DNA of 64,000 nucleotides from contig CANFHA010000013.1 in NCBI GenBank assembly GCA_947446645.1, positions 62,001 to 126,000 of the forward strand, written 5' to 3'. Source of the DNA: Chitinophagaceae bacterium. Lineage in GTDB: Bacteria > Bacteroidota > Bacteroidia > Chitinophagales > Chitinophagaceae. Under the pieces are notes generated by a model that was not told where the DNA came from, ran no database searches, and worked only from the letters and a program-made list of their open reading frames with translations. This document shows positions 36,216 to 46,774 of this stretch, in pieces (the first letter of the stretch is position 1; each line of letters begins with the position of its first letter). The position numbers were made by a program, and so were the translations under genes.

Positions 36216-36857
36216 TTATTTATCGTATTTATTCCACATGATAGCCCCGTACAATATATGCAACAGACCGAACCCCGCAGCCCAGAAATACAGTCCATGG
36301 CCTGGGAAAAACAAATTGAAACAACCCAGCGCTACTTCAAGCATGCCCAGGTAGCGGATGTCAGAAAGGGTATACTTGCTGGCGCCCACCAGCGCAAGAC
36401 CATAAAAAACCAGGCAGGCCGGCGCCACAAAAATGCCGCTGCCATAATAAATGAAGAACATGGTAAATATACCTCCCGCCAGCAGCGGAAAAAACAACTG
36501 CATCAGCATCTGTCGGGAAGCACCGTTCCACAACTTCAGCCCTTGGCTTTTTGCCTTCTTATAGGTAAAGTAATAGCCACCAATAAATGCAATGATGAAA
36601 ACAGAGAGTGCGAGTAAGATGATACGGAAAACAAAAGGATCGAAATAAGAAAGGGAACCATCGCTCAATGAGGCCCGCATGTATTTGTAATCAGGCTGCT
36701 GCATCCAGCCATAGGCAATGTAGGAGCCGACTAGTGCTACGACGCCAGCCCATATGCCAGACCATCCACTGAGAGACAGGAAGCGGGCTGAGCGATCCAT
36801 AATACTCCGTATGTCCTGTAGCGTTTCAAGGGTGGCTTCTTTATTATCGTGTTCCAT
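36216..36857 (-). CDS. Six-helix membrane protein paired with the winged-helix regulator
   Basis: A 213-residue protein with a soluble N-terminal helix (LETLQDIRSIMDRSARFLSL) and about six hydrophobic segments. It belongs to a common Bacteroidota pair in which the membrane protein gene is directly followed by a small winged-helix regulator. Role unknown. The palindrome at 36864-36880 is only 7 bp before its ATG. Confidence 0.8.
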   Translation of the reverse strand: MEHDNKEATLETLQDIRSIMDRSARFLSLSGWSGIWAGVVALVGSYIAYGWMQQPDYKYMRASLSDGSLSYFDPFVFRIILLALSVFIIAFIGGYYFTYKKAKSQGLKLWNGASRQMLMQLFFPLLAGGIFTMFFIYYGSGIFVAPACLVFYGLALVGASKYTLSDIRYLGMLEVALGCFNLFFPGHGLYFWAAGFGLLHILYGAIMWNKYDK

Positions 36858-36863
36858 AAAAGC

Positions 36864-36880
36864 ACTTTGAAATACAAAGT
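36864..36880. promoter_or_regulatory. Palindromic operator ACTTTG-N5-CAAAGT before the membrane protein-regulator operon
   Basis: ACTTTG (36864-36869) and CAAAGT (36875-36880) with AAATA between; identical half-sites and spacing to the creD copy. Confidence 0.6.
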
Positions 36881-36951
36881 AAGATCAAAATACTGATTGG
36901 TGCAAGCTTTTTAGAATAATTAACATGTTGGGATCCCGCCGTAATTGCCAC

Positions 36952-37641
36952 TTATTGATTGAACAGGTGGGCAATAAAGAAAGCTGCGGCTGCAGCTACC
37001 GAGCCGATAAGTGCGATGCGTATCGCACCGGCCCACGGATTCTGGCCCGTAACTTTTGCCTTGAAGAAACCGAAAATGAAGAGACAGATAACCGTAATGG
37101 CGCAGGAATACTTTAGCCCCCCAGCAGGTGTACTAAAAAAGAAATAAGGAGATAGTGGTACCATGCCGCCCACTACATACGACAAGCCGATATTCATGGC
37201 GCTGTTACGGGCGCGCTTGGCATCAGGCTTTTCAAGCCCTAGCTCGTAGCGCATCATAAAGTCGATCCACTTTTCCTTGTCCCGCGACATCTCCTCTACC
37301 ACCTGGCGCTGTGTTTCGGGGCTCATACCCATTCCGGCAAAGATCTCGCGCACCTCTTCCTTTTCCTTGTCAGGAAGGTTGTCTACCTCCCAGGTTTCCC
37401 TTTTCTGCTCGGCATTATAGTGGTCTATTTCGGTTTTGCCGGCCAGGTAGCCACCCAGCCCCATAGCTATGGATCCTGCTGCTACTTCAGCCAGGCCCGC
37501 AATAACGATGATATGTGTATCATGAACAGCGCCGCTTAGCCCTGCTGCAAGCGCAAAAGGCACAGTAAGGCCATCGCTCATCCCGATTACAATATCAGTA
37601 ACAAGGTCAGAGCTTTTAAAGTGCTTTTCAGTATGTACCAT
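36952..37641 (-). CDS. VIT1/CCC1 family transporter
   Basis: A 229-residue protein with five hydrophobic segments and the CCC1/VIT1 pattern DIVIGMSDGLTVPFALAAGL, then AGLAEVAAGSIAMGLGGYLA and the cytoplasmic Glu-rich loop (LPDKEKEEVREIFAGMG). Family members move iron or manganese. CAAAAGTA at 37659-37666 is a -7 box on the minus strand, 18 bp before the start. Confidence 0.9.
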   Translation of the reverse strand: MVHTEKHFKSSDLVTDIVIGMSDGLTVPFALAAGLSGAVHDTHIIVIAGLAEVAAGSIAMGLGGYLAGKTEIDHYNAEQKRETWEVDNLPDKEKEEVREIFAGMGMSPETQRQVVEEMSRDKEKWIDFMMRYELGLEKPDAKRARNSAMNIGLSYVVGGMVPLSPYFFFSTPAGGLKYSCAITVICLFIFGFFKAKVTGQNPWAGAIRIALIGSVAAAAAFFIAHLFNQ

Positions 37642-37658
37642 GCAGATCTTTTACTGGG

Positions 37659-37666
37659 CAAAAGTA
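37659..37666 (-). promoter_or_regulatory. -7 box (TACTTTTG) of the VIT1 gene
   Basis: CAAAAGTA on the plus strand; about 18 bp before the ATG at 37641. No clean -33 box seen. Confidence 0.45.
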
Positions 37667-37702
37667 AACAATACGAAGTGCATCTGAAATGATATTCATC
37701 AC

Positions 37703-39208
37703 TTAGTGAACCTCGTGCATTAGCTTTCTAACGAGTGGTGAAATGGCAATAAGAACCACTCCTGCTATAAGTGCGTAGATAGAAAGGTGCTTATAACCAT
37801 CAGTATATAAGACTAGTTTGTCTGATAGCGATGCATTCGGGTTTGACGAGGACATATCAGCCCCAAGAAGACCCGCTGCATACTGGCCATAAGCGCTCGC
37901 CAGGAACCACATGCCCATCATCACACCATGCATGGGCTTCGGCGATAGTTTTGTTACTATAGACATGCCGATAGGAGATAGGCAGAGCTCCCCAATAGTA
38001 ATCACCAGGTAAGCCAAAGTGAATACATTCAGCGAAGTAATACCGTTGCTGTTGGCAAAGAATCGGGTATAATAGAATACGTAAAAGGCGAGGCTCAGGA
38101 AGAGAAATCCAAGTCCGAACTTCACCACTGTATTCGGTTCTACCTTACGCTTAGCCAGCCACAGCCACAGCAGACCGATGAATGGGCTGAAGAGGATCAC
38201 AAATGCAGAGTTAGCTGAGTTGTTGATCACGTTAGGGTCCATAGGCACGCCCAGCACTTTGTCGGTAAGGTTGTTGGCTGCAAACAGATTAAGTGAGCCA
38301 CCGCTTTGCTCAAAGAACGCCCAGAAAAATATAGAAAAGATGATGAATACCATAGCTGCCGTTATCTTTTGCCGCTCTACTTTATTGTACTTCATCATCT
38401 CGTAAATGATGTAGAACAGTGTGAGCGGGCCCACGGTATACATGAAGAGGTCTGTATACTTAGAGTTAGAGACAAGTAACAGGATGAGGGGAATGGCCAA
38501 TAAAGAACCGACATAAACCATAATGTCGTACATCTTTATTTTGCCAGCTGGAAACTTGCCTGCAAGAGGGGAGAGACCGATCGGGCCTAACGTGCGCTTG
38601 GTGAAGATGAAGATGAGTAGGCTTATCGTCATTACAATACCTGCGCAAGAGAAGGCTGCATTCCAGGAGTAATGCTTTCCAAGCCATACGCACAATGCGC
38701 CGCCGGCAAGCGCGCCAATGTTAATGCCAGAGTAGAACAGTCCGAATCCGGCATCGCGTCGCTCATCGCCCTTGGCATATAGGTTGCCAACCATGGTCGA
38801 GATGTTTGGCTTAAAAAAGCCGGTACCAACTATGGTGAAACTGATACCTATGTAAAAGAATTCTTTTGGTGAGATGGCAAGAATAAAACTTCCCAATATC
38901 ATAAGAAAGCCACCCCAGAATATTGACTTGCGAAAGCCAAGGACCTTATCAGCAAACAGGCCACCCACGAACGCCAGCGTATATACAAAGGCCTGTGTAG
39001 CACCATACTGTAGGTTGGCATCGTGGTCATTCATAGCTAGCTGCGCCTTGTCTACCATGAAAATGGTGAGCATGCCGCGCATACCATAAAAGGAAAAGCG
39101 TTCCCACATCTCGGAGAGGAACAAGTACCATAGTTGCTTAGGGTACTTCCCTTTAAAATTCTGTATCTCCTCTAGAGTTTGAGTATTTGTCGCAGCAGTA
39201 CTGGTCAT
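37703..39208 (-). CDS. POT/PTR family oligopeptide:H+ symporter
   Basis: A 501-residue protein with 12-14 membrane helices and POT signatures: ELWERFSFYGMRGMLTIFM near the start (the ExxERFxYYG motif), KPNISTMVGNLY, and the IGELCLSPIGMSIVTKLSP region. It takes up di- and tripeptides with protons. A related gene follows upstream at 39321-40898; the two are paralogues with separate transcription. Confidence 0.92.
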   Translation of the reverse strand: MTSTAATNTQTLEEIQNFKGKYPKQLWYLFLSEMWERFSFYGMRGMLTIFMVDKAQLAMNDHDANLQYGATQAFVYTLAFVGGLFADKVLGFRKSIFWGGFLMILGSFILAISPKEFFYIGISFTIVGTGFFKPNISTMVGNLYAKGDERRDAGFGLFYSGINIGALAGGALCVWLGKHYSWNAAFSCAGIVMTISLLIFIFTKRTLGPIGLSPLAGKFPAGKIKMYDIMVYVGSLLAIPLILLLVSNSKYTDLFMYTVGPLTLFYIIYEMMKYNKVERQKITAAMVFIIFSIFFWAFFEQSGGSLNLFAANNLTDKVLGVPMDPNVINNSANSAFVILFSPFIGLLWLWLAKRKVEPNTVVKFGLGFLFLSLAFYVFYYTRFFANSNGITSLNVFTLAYLVITIGELCLSPIGMSIVTKLSPKPMHGVMMGMWFLASAYGQYAAGLLGADMSSSNPNASLSDKLVLYTDGYKHLSIYALIAGVVLIAISPLVRKLMHEVH

Positions 39209-39274
39209 GATCTATATAATGAAACAGCAAAATAAACTTTATTTTTTATTCACCCTTTTTTTAACCCATAAAAA

Positions 39275-39294
39275 AGCGGGAGAAGACTCCCGCT
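39275..39294 (-). terminator. Intrinsic terminator between the two POT genes
   Basis: AGCGGGAG (39275-39282) pairs with CTCCCGCT (39287-39294) with a T-run on the minus strand. It ends the 39321-40898 gene. Confidence 0.8.
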
Positions 39295-39320
39295 CTTGAC
39301 TAACTAAAGTACAGGTAACA

Positions 39321-40898
39321 TTATGAAATACCGTGCATCATTTTCTGCAGTTTGCGGCTGAGCAGGAACAGCATAACGGCAGCTGCTCCGGCGAAACCAA
39401 CGAACAACATAAAATACGTGTGCAGGTTATTTATTTCAATACCCAGGATGTGAGCATGCGTGGTAGCCGTTGGGTCAGGGTATAGAGAGCTCATGGTGCC
39501 GGCGAGCTTGTTACCGGTAGCAATAGCCAGGAACCAGATACCCATCATCAGTGATGTGAACCTGCCGGGTGTTAGTTTATTCACCATAGACAGGCCTATT
39601 GGACTAAGGCAGAGCTCGCCAATGGTGTGCAGGAAGTATAAGCCGGTAAGGAACAGTATACTGGCACCTTCTTTTGGAATAGCGTTGCAGCCAAAAGCGA
39701 TAAACAGGAAGCCGGAAGCAAGAAAAGCCAGTCCTAAAGATTGCTTAAAAGGAGCCGCAGGACTGATTCCTTTTTTCGCAAGCCATACCCACAGTGCACT
39801 GATGATTGGTGCCAGAATAAGGATGAAGCCGGCATTGAAGCTTTGGAAATATGCAGCGGGCATTACATAGCCCATGATGTTCCTGTTCGTTTGCTCATCG
39901 GCGAAGTAAGTGAGCGAAGCGCCAGCCTGTTCAAAACACATCCAGAAGAAGATCACAAATATCATGATAAGGATAATAACCCACAAACGGTCCTTTTCGA
40001 TTTTTGTCAATGACTTGTCTGTAATGATTACGAACGGACCTACAGCGGTCATACCGTAAATGAGAGAACCCCATACGTCAATGCCAACGCCAAAGAATAG
40101 AATAGAAAAAGCTACAGTAATACCGCCGAGGAGAATGACAAGCTGTTGAGTACTGAATGCAGGCTTGGCTTTATCCTCTGCCGATTGTGATACGTCATTT
40201 AGCTTATTAGCACCAACTCCTAGTTGTCGGCCATCCGGCGCTACGAGGTATTTGTTTTTGGTGAGGTAGAAAACAACCAGGCTGATGATCATGCCCAGTC
40301 CGGCGCAAAGAAAGCCCCAGCGATAGTTGGTAAACGAGCCACAGATAAGTGGTGCGATGAGCGCACCTGCGTTAATGCCCATGTAGAATATAGTATAAGC
40401 GGAGTCTTTGCGAACATCGGTATCAGTATACAGCTGGCCGACCATGGTTGAGATGTTAGGTTTAAAAAAGCCGTTGCCAAAGATCAGGGCCGTGAGACCG
40501 CACCACATAAGTGTTGTAGCGAACCCTTTGTCTGCCCCCATCGCGAATGTTGCAGAGAAGAACATCAGGAACTGACCAATCGCCATTAGTGTACCGCCAA
40601 CGAAAATAGACTTTCTGTTGCCCCAATACCTGTCGGCCATATAGCCGCCAATAAGTGGGGTGAGGTATACAAGGCCAGTATAGCTACCGTATATGTTGCT
40701 CGCCAGTGCTTTGTCCAGCAACAGCATTTTGGTCATGTAGAGGATAAAGATCGCCCGCATACCATAGTAGCTGAAACGTTCCCAAAACTCGGTGACAAAA
40801 AGTACATACAGGCCCTTGGGATGCCCTTTACCTGAAGATTCAACGCTTACGGGCATGTCGAGCGACGTTTCCAGATCCTGCTCATTATTAATACTCAT
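39321..40898 (-). CDS. POT/PTR family oligopeptide:H+ symporter (second copy)
   Basis: A 525-residue protein with the same signatures as its neighbour (TEFWERFSYYGMRAIFILYM, KPNISTMVGQLY, IGELCLSPIGLSMVNKL) and a longer N-terminal tail. It is separated from the first copy by a terminator, so the two are independently transcribed and may differ in substrate. Confidence 0.92.
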   Translation of the reverse strand: MSINNEQDLETSLDMPVSVESSGKGHPKGLYVLFVTEFWERFSYYGMRAIFILYMTKMLLLDKALASNIYGSYTGLVYLTPLIGGYMADRYWGNRKSIFVGGTLMAIGQFLMFFSATFAMGADKGFATTLMWCGLTALIFGNGFFKPNISTMVGQLYTDTDVRKDSAYTIFYMGINAGALIAPLICGSFTNYRWGFLCAGLGMIISLVVFYLTKNKYLVAPDGRQLGVGANKLNDVSQSAEDKAKPAFSTQQLVILLGGITVAFSILFFGVGIDVWGSLIYGMTAVGPFVIITDKSLTKIEKDRLWVIILIMIFVIFFWMCFEQAGASLTYFADEQTNRNIMGYVMPAAYFQSFNAGFILILAPIISALWVWLAKKGISPAAPFKQSLGLAFLASGFLFIAFGCNAIPKEGASILFLTGLYFLHTIGELCLSPIGLSMVNKLTPGRFTSLMMGIWFLAIATGNKLAGTMSSLYPDPTATTHAHILGIEINNLHTYFMLFVGFAGAAAVMLFLLSRKLQKMMHGIS

Positions 40899-40991
40899 AA
40901 AGAAGATGTTATATTTTGCTGAACTGCCAAAATAAATAAAATAATCAGTGTTGCGCCATTTTTTTAGTTTTTTTGCAGTGAATTAAATAAA

Positions 40992-42266
40992 ATGAAAAAT
41001 ATACTTCTTCTCGGGTCCGGTGGGCGTGAGTGTGCTTTGGCATGGAAATTGAGCCATAGCCCGCTATGTGGCAAATTTTATATAGCACCGGGCAATGCCG
41101 GTACAGAGGCTTATGGCATAAATCTTCCGATATCATATAATGATTTTGAGGGAATAAAAGCAGCTTGTATCCAGTACAAGATAGACATACTTATTCCGGG
41201 GCCGGAGGAGCCACTGGTAGCAGGTATATATGACTATTGTAAGAATGATCCGGAACTGAAGCATATAGTAGTGGCTGGACCATCGAAAGAGGGCGCGCAA
41301 ATGGAAGGTAGTAAGGCATGGTCGAAGAAATTTATGGAGCGGCACAACATCCCTACTGCAGCATATAAAGAATTCCAGTTAGATAGTTTTGAGCAAGGTG
41401 TAGCATATATAAAGCGTAGTGAGCCCCCGATTGTGATAAAGGCCGATGGACTGGCCGCTGGTAAAGGCGTGGTGATAGCTCAGAACACAGTGGAGGCTGT
41501 TAAGGCTTTCAGGGCAATGGTTATGAACGAACAGTTTGGCGCGGCCAGCAAGAAGGTCGTAATAGAACAATTCCTGGATGGTATAGAGCTTTCGGTATTT
41601 GTGCTTAGTGATGGTACTAATTATGTGCTGCTGCCGGAAGCCAAGGACTATAAAAGAATAGGAGAGGGTGATACGGGCCTTAATACAGGCGGCATGGGTG
41701 CAATATCACCAGTGCCGTTTGCCGGTAATGCGTTTATGAGTAACGTGACAGAACGCATAATAAAGCCAACCGTGAAGGGATTGAAGGACGAAGGTATCGT
41801 GTATAAGGGCTTTATATTTTTTGGTCTGATTAAGGTTGGAGATGAACCTTATGTGATAGAGTATAATTGCAGAATGGGTGACCCGGAAACAGAAGTGGTG
41901 ATACCAAGGCTGGAAAATGACCTGGTAGATCTGATACTGAAAATGGAGGAAGGCAAGCTGAATGAAGTAGCCGTGCAGCACAGCACTAAGGCTGCAGGCG
42001 CAGTAATGATGGTTTCAGGCGGGTACCCCGGAGACTACGAAAAAGGAAAAGTAATTACCGGCTTTGAAAAGGTGAAAGGTAGTCTGCTGTTTCATGCCGG
42101 TACAATAGCCAATGGCAGCCATATAGAAACTAATGGTGGGCGCGTGATCGCTGTAACCTCATTTGGTACAGATATAAAGCAGGCTCTCGCTAAGTCGTAT
42201 GAGAATGCAGACGTCATACAATATGAAGGAAGATATTACAGGAAGGATATAGGGTTTGAATTTTAG
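40992..42266 (+). CDS. purD: Phosphoribosylamine-glycine ligase
   Basis: A 424-residue ATP-grasp enzyme: GSGGRECALAWKL and APGNAG at the N-terminus, KADGLAAGKGVV (the nucleotide loop), and the C-terminal EYNCRMGDPETEVV. It makes glycinamide ribonucleotide in purine synthesis. RecG follows after 11 bp, so the two may be co-transcribed. Confidence 0.96.
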   Translation: MKNILLLGSGGRECALAWKLSHSPLCGKFYIAPGNAGTEAYGINLPISYNDFEGIKAACIQYKIDILIPGPEEPLVAGIYDYCKNDPELKHIVVAGPSKEGAQMEGSKAWSKKFMERHNIPTAAYKEFQLDSFEQGVAYIKRSEPPIVIKADGLAAGKGVVIAQNTVEAVKAFRAMVMNEQFGAASKKVVIEQFLDGIELSVFVLSDGTNYVLLPEAKDYKRIGEGDTGLNTGGMGAISPVPFAGNAFMSNVTERIIKPTVKGLKDEGIVYKGFIFFGLIKVGDEPYVIEYNCRMGDPETEVVIPRLENDLVDLILKMEEGKLNEVAVQHSTKAAGAVMMVSGGYPGDYEKGKVITGFEKVKGSLLFHAGTIANGSHIETNGGRVIAVTSFGTDIKQALAKSYENADVIQYEGRYYRKDIGFEF

Positions 42267-42277
42267 CAGATCGGACT

Positions 42278-44374
42278 TTGAGCTTATCAACTTTAGAATC
42301 GCCAATAGAATTTCTGAAAGGCGTTGGGCCGCAACGTGGGGAACTGCTGCGGCAGGAACTGGAGATCGCGACTTTTGAGGATCTTCTATGCCACTACCCT
42401 TACCGCTATTTTGATCGCTCGCAGATAACGAAGATAGGTGCTATTAACGCGAGCATGGAATATGTGCAGATAGCAGGCCTTCTTGTTAATTTGACTGAAG
42501 AGGGCGCCGGGTTTAAAAAGAGACTGATAGCAACGCTTTACGATGATACCGGCCGCATAGAGTTACTCTGGTTCCAGGGGGCGCAATGGATGAAGAAGAC
42601 GCTGAAGGAAAACGAGCGATACATCGTATTTGGTAAGTTGAGTGTATTTAACGGGTATTATAACATTGCCCATCCCGAAGTAGAGTTATGGAATGCTGAT
42701 ACATCAATAGCTGGCCGGCAGCCTGTCTATTCCAGCACCAGCAAGCTAATAGCGAAGGGTATTACCAACCGGTCTTTCGCGAAGCTGACACAGGCACTTT
42801 TTGAAAAAGTGAAGCAGGGCGATGTGCCCGAGATATTGCCACCCGATATATTGCAACAATACGGGCTTTGCAGCCGTTTTGCCGCTATGCGGTGGATACA
42901 TTTTCCTGATACTGATGAGCATGAACAGCTGGCACGGCGCAGGCTGAAATGGGAGGAGCTGTTCGTGTCGCAACTGCTGATAGCACGGCTGCGACTGCAG
43001 CATACGGCACAGCGAGGCTGGAAATTTGAAAAGGTCGGGGACCATTTCAATGACTTCTTTAAACTACATCTTCCGTTTGCATTGACAGGAGCACAAAAGC
43101 GAGTGCTGAAAGAGATACGGCAGGATACTGGCATAGGCAAGCAAATGAACCGGCTACTGCAGGGAGATGTGGGTAGCGGTAAGACAATTGTGGCTGTGAT
43201 GGCCATGCTGCTGGCGCTTGATAACGGGTTCCAGGCGTGCATAATGGCTCCTACGGAGATACTGGCACAGCAACATTACTTTAGCATATCTAAACTGCTG
43301 GAGGATATGGGGATAAAGGTGCGATTGCTAACCGGCGCCGTAAAAGCGAAACCCAGGAGAGAAATACTGGCTGAGCTGGCTGATGGCTCAGCGGCAATAG
43401 CGGTGGGTACACATGCTTTGATCGAGGACAGTGTACAGTTTAAAAATCTGGGCCTGGCTGTGATTGACGAGCAGCACCGGTTTGGGGTAGGGCAGCGGGC
43501 AAGGCTGTGGAAGAAGAACGAGATGCCGCCGCATGTGCTTGTGATGACCGCAACACCCATACCGCGCACGCTAGCCATGACCTTGTATGGCGACCTTGAA
43601 GTGTCAGTGATTGATGAGCTGCCACCCGGCAGAAAGGAGATAAAGACGGTGCATCGAAAAGATGCCTTACGGGCCGGTGTAATGGAGTTTATGCGGAAGC
43701 AGGTGGACGAGGGAAGACAGGCGTATATAGTATACCCGCTGATAGAAGAGTCGGAGAAGATGGACTATGAGAGCCTGATGGCGGGGTATGAGCAGGTGAA
43801 AATATGGTTTAACGAGAATAAGTATAGGATAGCCATGGTGCATGGCAGGCAAGAAGCCGGTGAGCGGGAACGCAACATGCAGCGGTTTGTAAGTGGAGAG
43901 GCCGATGTGCTGGTTGCAACCACAGTAATAGAAGTAGGTGTAAATGTACCCAATGCATCTGTAATGCTGATAGAGAGCGCCGAACGGTTTGGACTATCGC
44001 AGATGCACCAGCTGCGCGGGCGTGTGGGCCGCGGGGCCGATCAATCCTATTGTATATTACTTACGGGAAACAAGATATCAGATGAAAGCACCAAGCGGAT
44101 ACAGATAATGGTATCTACTACAGATGGGTTTAAGATAGCCGAGCAGGACCTAGCAATGCGTGGCCCGGGAGACATGTACGGTACCCGGCAGAGTGGTGAG
44201 ATGAAGTTTAAGCTGGCAGATATAGTAACTGACAGTGCTATACTTGAAGAGACCCGGAATGCAGCGCTGGCGCTATTATCCGCTGATCCGAAGCTGAGCC
44301 AGCCGCAGCACCAGGGTATTAAATACATGCTGCAGAAGCAAGGTAAACAATCGCACTGGGGAAAGATAAGTTAG
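42278..44374 (+). CDS. recG: ATP-dependent DNA helicase RecG
   Basis: A 698-residue protein starting at TTG 42278 (no nearer ATG fits). The wedge/OB domain is in the first third; helicase motifs are GDVGSGKTIVA (Walker A), IDEQHRFG, TATPIPRTLA, and GRVGRG. RecG regresses stalled forks and unwinds branched DNA. The stop codon is 10 bp from the convergent gene. Confidence 0.95.
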   Translation: MSLSTLESPIEFLKGVGPQRGELLRQELEIATFEDLLCHYPYRYFDRSQITKIGAINASMEYVQIAGLLVNLTEEGAGFKKRLIATLYDDTGRIELLWFQGAQWMKKTLKENERYIVFGKLSVFNGYYNIAHPEVELWNADTSIAGRQPVYSSTSKLIAKGITNRSFAKLTQALFEKVKQGDVPEILPPDILQQYGLCSRFAAMRWIHFPDTDEHEQLARRRLKWEELFVSQLLIARLRLQHTAQRGWKFEKVGDHFNDFFKLHLPFALTGAQKRVLKEIRQDTGIGKQMNRLLQGDVGSGKTIVAVMAMLLALDNGFQACIMAPTEILAQQHYFSISKLLEDMGIKVRLLTGAVKAKPRREILAELADGSAAIAVGTHALIEDSVQFKNLGLAVIDEQHRFGVGQRARLWKKNEMPPHVLVMTATPIPRTLAMTLYGDLEVSVIDELPPGRKEIKTVHRKDALRAGVMEFMRKQVDEGRQAYIVYPLIEESEKMDYESLMAGYEQVKIWFNENKYRIAMVHGRQEAGERERNMQRFVSGEADVLVATTVIEVGVNVPNASVMLIESAERFGLSQMHQLRGRVGRGADQSYCILLTGNKISDESTKRIQIMVSTTDGFKIAEQDLAMRGPGDMYGTRQSGEMKFKLADIVTDSAILEETRNAALALLSADPKLSQPQHQGIKYMLQKQGKQSHWGKIS

Positions 44375-44384
44375 GTACACGCTG

Positions 44385-45419
44385 CTAGGCGCTGATGTTC
44401 ATATAATCATACACCAGTTTAGATATCTGTGCAATAACAGAAGATAACTTATTATAGTCCCGGCCCCTGGTCATAACTGTAATGAGATATGCGCTGTTGT
44501 TAATGTAGACAATGGCGCTTTCGTGCAGTTCTCTGTCGTTACCGGATGTATACTCTCCGAATTTGTGTATCATCTTGATCTGTGGTGGCAAGTTCTTTAA
44601 TATTCCGTCTTTATACTTGCATTGAGCCAGCAATGATGAGCCATATTCAGAAGACTGGTTATTGAGATAGCAAGCGTTATATAGTACTTCAAGAAACATT
44701 GAGAACTCACGGACTTTGAACTTATAGTTGCCATCTGCTATTTTGTTCGTATCCATAGCAAGATCCGTGAAGATGCGTCTATAACAGGCATCATCTATAT
44801 TGTCACGGAGCAGTGCTGTGGCATGGTTGTCGCAGTTGACGATCATACTGTAGAGGAGATCCCTGATCTTGTATTTGCGACCCGGCCTTATGCTGTCAAA
44901 AGCTATGCTCTGCGATGGGATCGCCCGTGTATCTTTTGAATAGAGCAACTCTTTATCAAGCAGGCCAGGCACGGATTCTGACTTCTTCAGGTATGCAATA
45001 AGAACCGGTAATTTGCCAGGTGATGCAGGATTGTATTCTGTACGCGGATTAATGGCTGTCCAGTCTTCGCCAGCGTTGAAGCTTTTGATGTAGACGGATG
45101 CTGTAGTAATGTTTCCAGAAGTGGTTTCTGTATTGACAAGGTTTTTGATGTTGTCTTTAAGGGTAGCAAAACGGGCAGATTCACAGTCACGGGTTTCATT
45201 GATGAGTGGTTTAATGTACTCGAAACCTTTAAGCCGGAATGAGTTGTCGCCACATTCAGGTGCCTTTGGGTCAGGAGTCACATAGGTAATGATTGGTGTT
45301 GCGGAAGTATGGAGCAGGCCGGGCTGCATTTTTAATATCAGAAGTAATGCGACGGCGATGATCACCGGTACAACGGCATACAGCAGGGAGATCTTTAAAT
45401 TTAGAAGTTTCCTAAGCAT
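44385..45419 (-). CDS. Class A beta-lactamase-related serine hydrolase
   Basis: A 344-residue protein with an N-terminal membrane anchor (about 12-29). The fold is penicillin-recognising: SPGK in YNPASPGKLP fits SxxK, VNCDNHA fits the SDN-type motif, and HKFGEY stands where the KTG motif is expected, with KFG in place of KTG. That variant fits a beta-lactamase2 family member that may act on peptidoglycan or be inactive towards drugs. It is not a standard resistance gene. Convergent with recG. Confidence 0.75.
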   Translation of the reverse strand: MLRKLLNLKISLLYAVVPVIIAVALLLILKMQPGLLHTSATPIITYVTPDPKAPECGDNSFRLKGFEYIKPLINETRDCESARFATLKDNIKNLVNTETTSGNITTASVYIKSFNAGEDWTAINPRTEYNPASPGKLPVLIAYLKKSESVPGLLDKELLYSKDTRAIPSQSIAFDSIRPGRKYKIRDLLYSMIVNCDNHATALLRDNIDDACYRRIFTDLAMDTNKIADGNYKFKVREFSMFLEVLYNACYLNNQSSEYGSSLLAQCKYKDGILKNLPPQIKMIHKFGEYTSGNDRELHESAIVYINNSAYLITVMTRGRDYNKLSSVIAQISKLVYDYMNISA

Positions 45420-45628
45420 TTGTCAGGCGATGTACGAATCGCGATATAAATGTATCGCGCACCTTTAAAAAATGCTATAAAATTGTGGCTAACAATGAGT
45501 TGTTTGGGGCAAATGAAAAATGGAATTTTTTTCTAGTTTTTATTAAAAAAAAGCATGCTAAAAATTCGTTCCTTATAATTAATTGATAGTTATTATTTAC
45601 GAAAAAAGGGTGATTATAGCAATAGTTC

Positions 45629-46648
45629 TTATTTGTTGTGCTTTTCGATCTTGTCTACGCGCTGTACAAGTGAATCGAGGTTGCGGAAATGGATGTAGGC
45701 TTTCCGATATTTATTCGCATCAAAAGCCGGGGAGCCCATGTATACCTCACCGGCTTTGGTAATGCTTTTGGATATGCCGGACTGGGCGGTGATGATGGTG
45801 TTGTCTGCGATATTGAGGTGACCTACGATGCCAACCTGGCCGCTGAACATACAGTTCTTACCGATCTTAGTAGAGCCGGCGACCACATTGCAGGCAGCGA
45901 GGTAGCTGTTTTCGCCGATTTCCACATTGTGTGCAATATGCACGAGGTTATCAAATTTTACGCCTTTGCGTAAAATAGTAGAGCCTAGCGTGGCGCGGTC
46001 TATAGCGCAATTAGCGCCGATCTCCACATCATCTTCAATGATCACATTGCCGATCTGCGGGACTTTTTTGTTGCCTTCATTCTGGGGCTCGAACCGGAAG
46101 CCATCGCTGCCGATGACGGTGCCGGAATGGATGATACAGTCTTTGCCGATCTGTGTATCGGAATATATTTTTACCCCGGCGAATAGCGTGGTATTGTCTC
46201 CAATGACCACATTGTCACCAACATAGACCTGTGGGTATATTTTTACATTGTTGCCAATGCGTGCATTGTCGCTGATGACCGCAAACTCGCCTGCATATAG
46301 GTTGTCTCCTACTTTTGCGCTATCAGATATGTACGCCTGTTTAGAGATGCCGGTCTTGTTCAGCTTCACCTGGTTATACATTTCCAGCAGCTTAGCGAAT
46401 GCTGCCGCTGCACTGTCTACCCTGATAAGTGTGGCTGCCACGGGGGCGGTAGGCGCGAAGTCTTTATTAACAATAACCAAGGAAGCTTTAGTGCCGTAGA
46501 TATACTGTGTATAGGCGGGGTTTGCCAAAAAAGAAATGGAGCCGGGCTCACCCTCTTCTATCTTTGATAGTTTTGTGATCTTAACATCGGCGTTGCCTTC
46601 GATCTGACCGTTCAGGATACCTGCTATCTGCTGTGCACTGAATTCCAT
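45629..46648 (-). CDS. lpxD: UDP-3-O-acyl-glucosamine N-acyltransferase LpxD
   Basis: A 339-residue protein with an N-terminal uridine-binding domain ([11 protein letters not shown], then [12 protein letters not shown]) and a left-handed helix of hexapeptide repeats from about 100. The catalytic His is in [15 protein letters not shown]. It adds the second acyl chain in lipid A synthesis. Other lpx genes are not nearby. Confidence 0.95.
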   Translation of the reverse strand: MEFSAQQIAGILNGQIEGNADVKITKLSKIEEGEPGSISFLANPAYTQYIYGTKASLVIVNKDFAPTAPVAATLIRVDSAAAAFAKLLEMYNQVKLNKTGISKQAYISDSAKVGDNLYAGEFAVISDNARIGNNVKIYPQVYVGDNVVIGDNTTLFAGVKIYSDTQIGKDCIIHSGTVIGSDGFRFEPQNEGNKKVPQIGNVIIEDDVEIGANCAIDRATLGSTILRKGVKFDNLVHIAHNVEIGENSYLAACNVVAGSTKIGKNCMFSGQVGIVGHLNIADNTIITAQSGISKSITKAGEVYMGSPAFDANKYRKAYIHFRNLDSLVQRVDKIEKHNK

Positions 46649-46774
46649 GTTGTACTATTTAAGATTTTTCGTAAAAAGATATCAATATAGGTAATTTACC
46701 TGAAAGAAAATTTAAACGCGAAGGCGCTGAGGCAAAGCTCATTTTCCGAATTGTCAGAGGATATCGAATTAATT

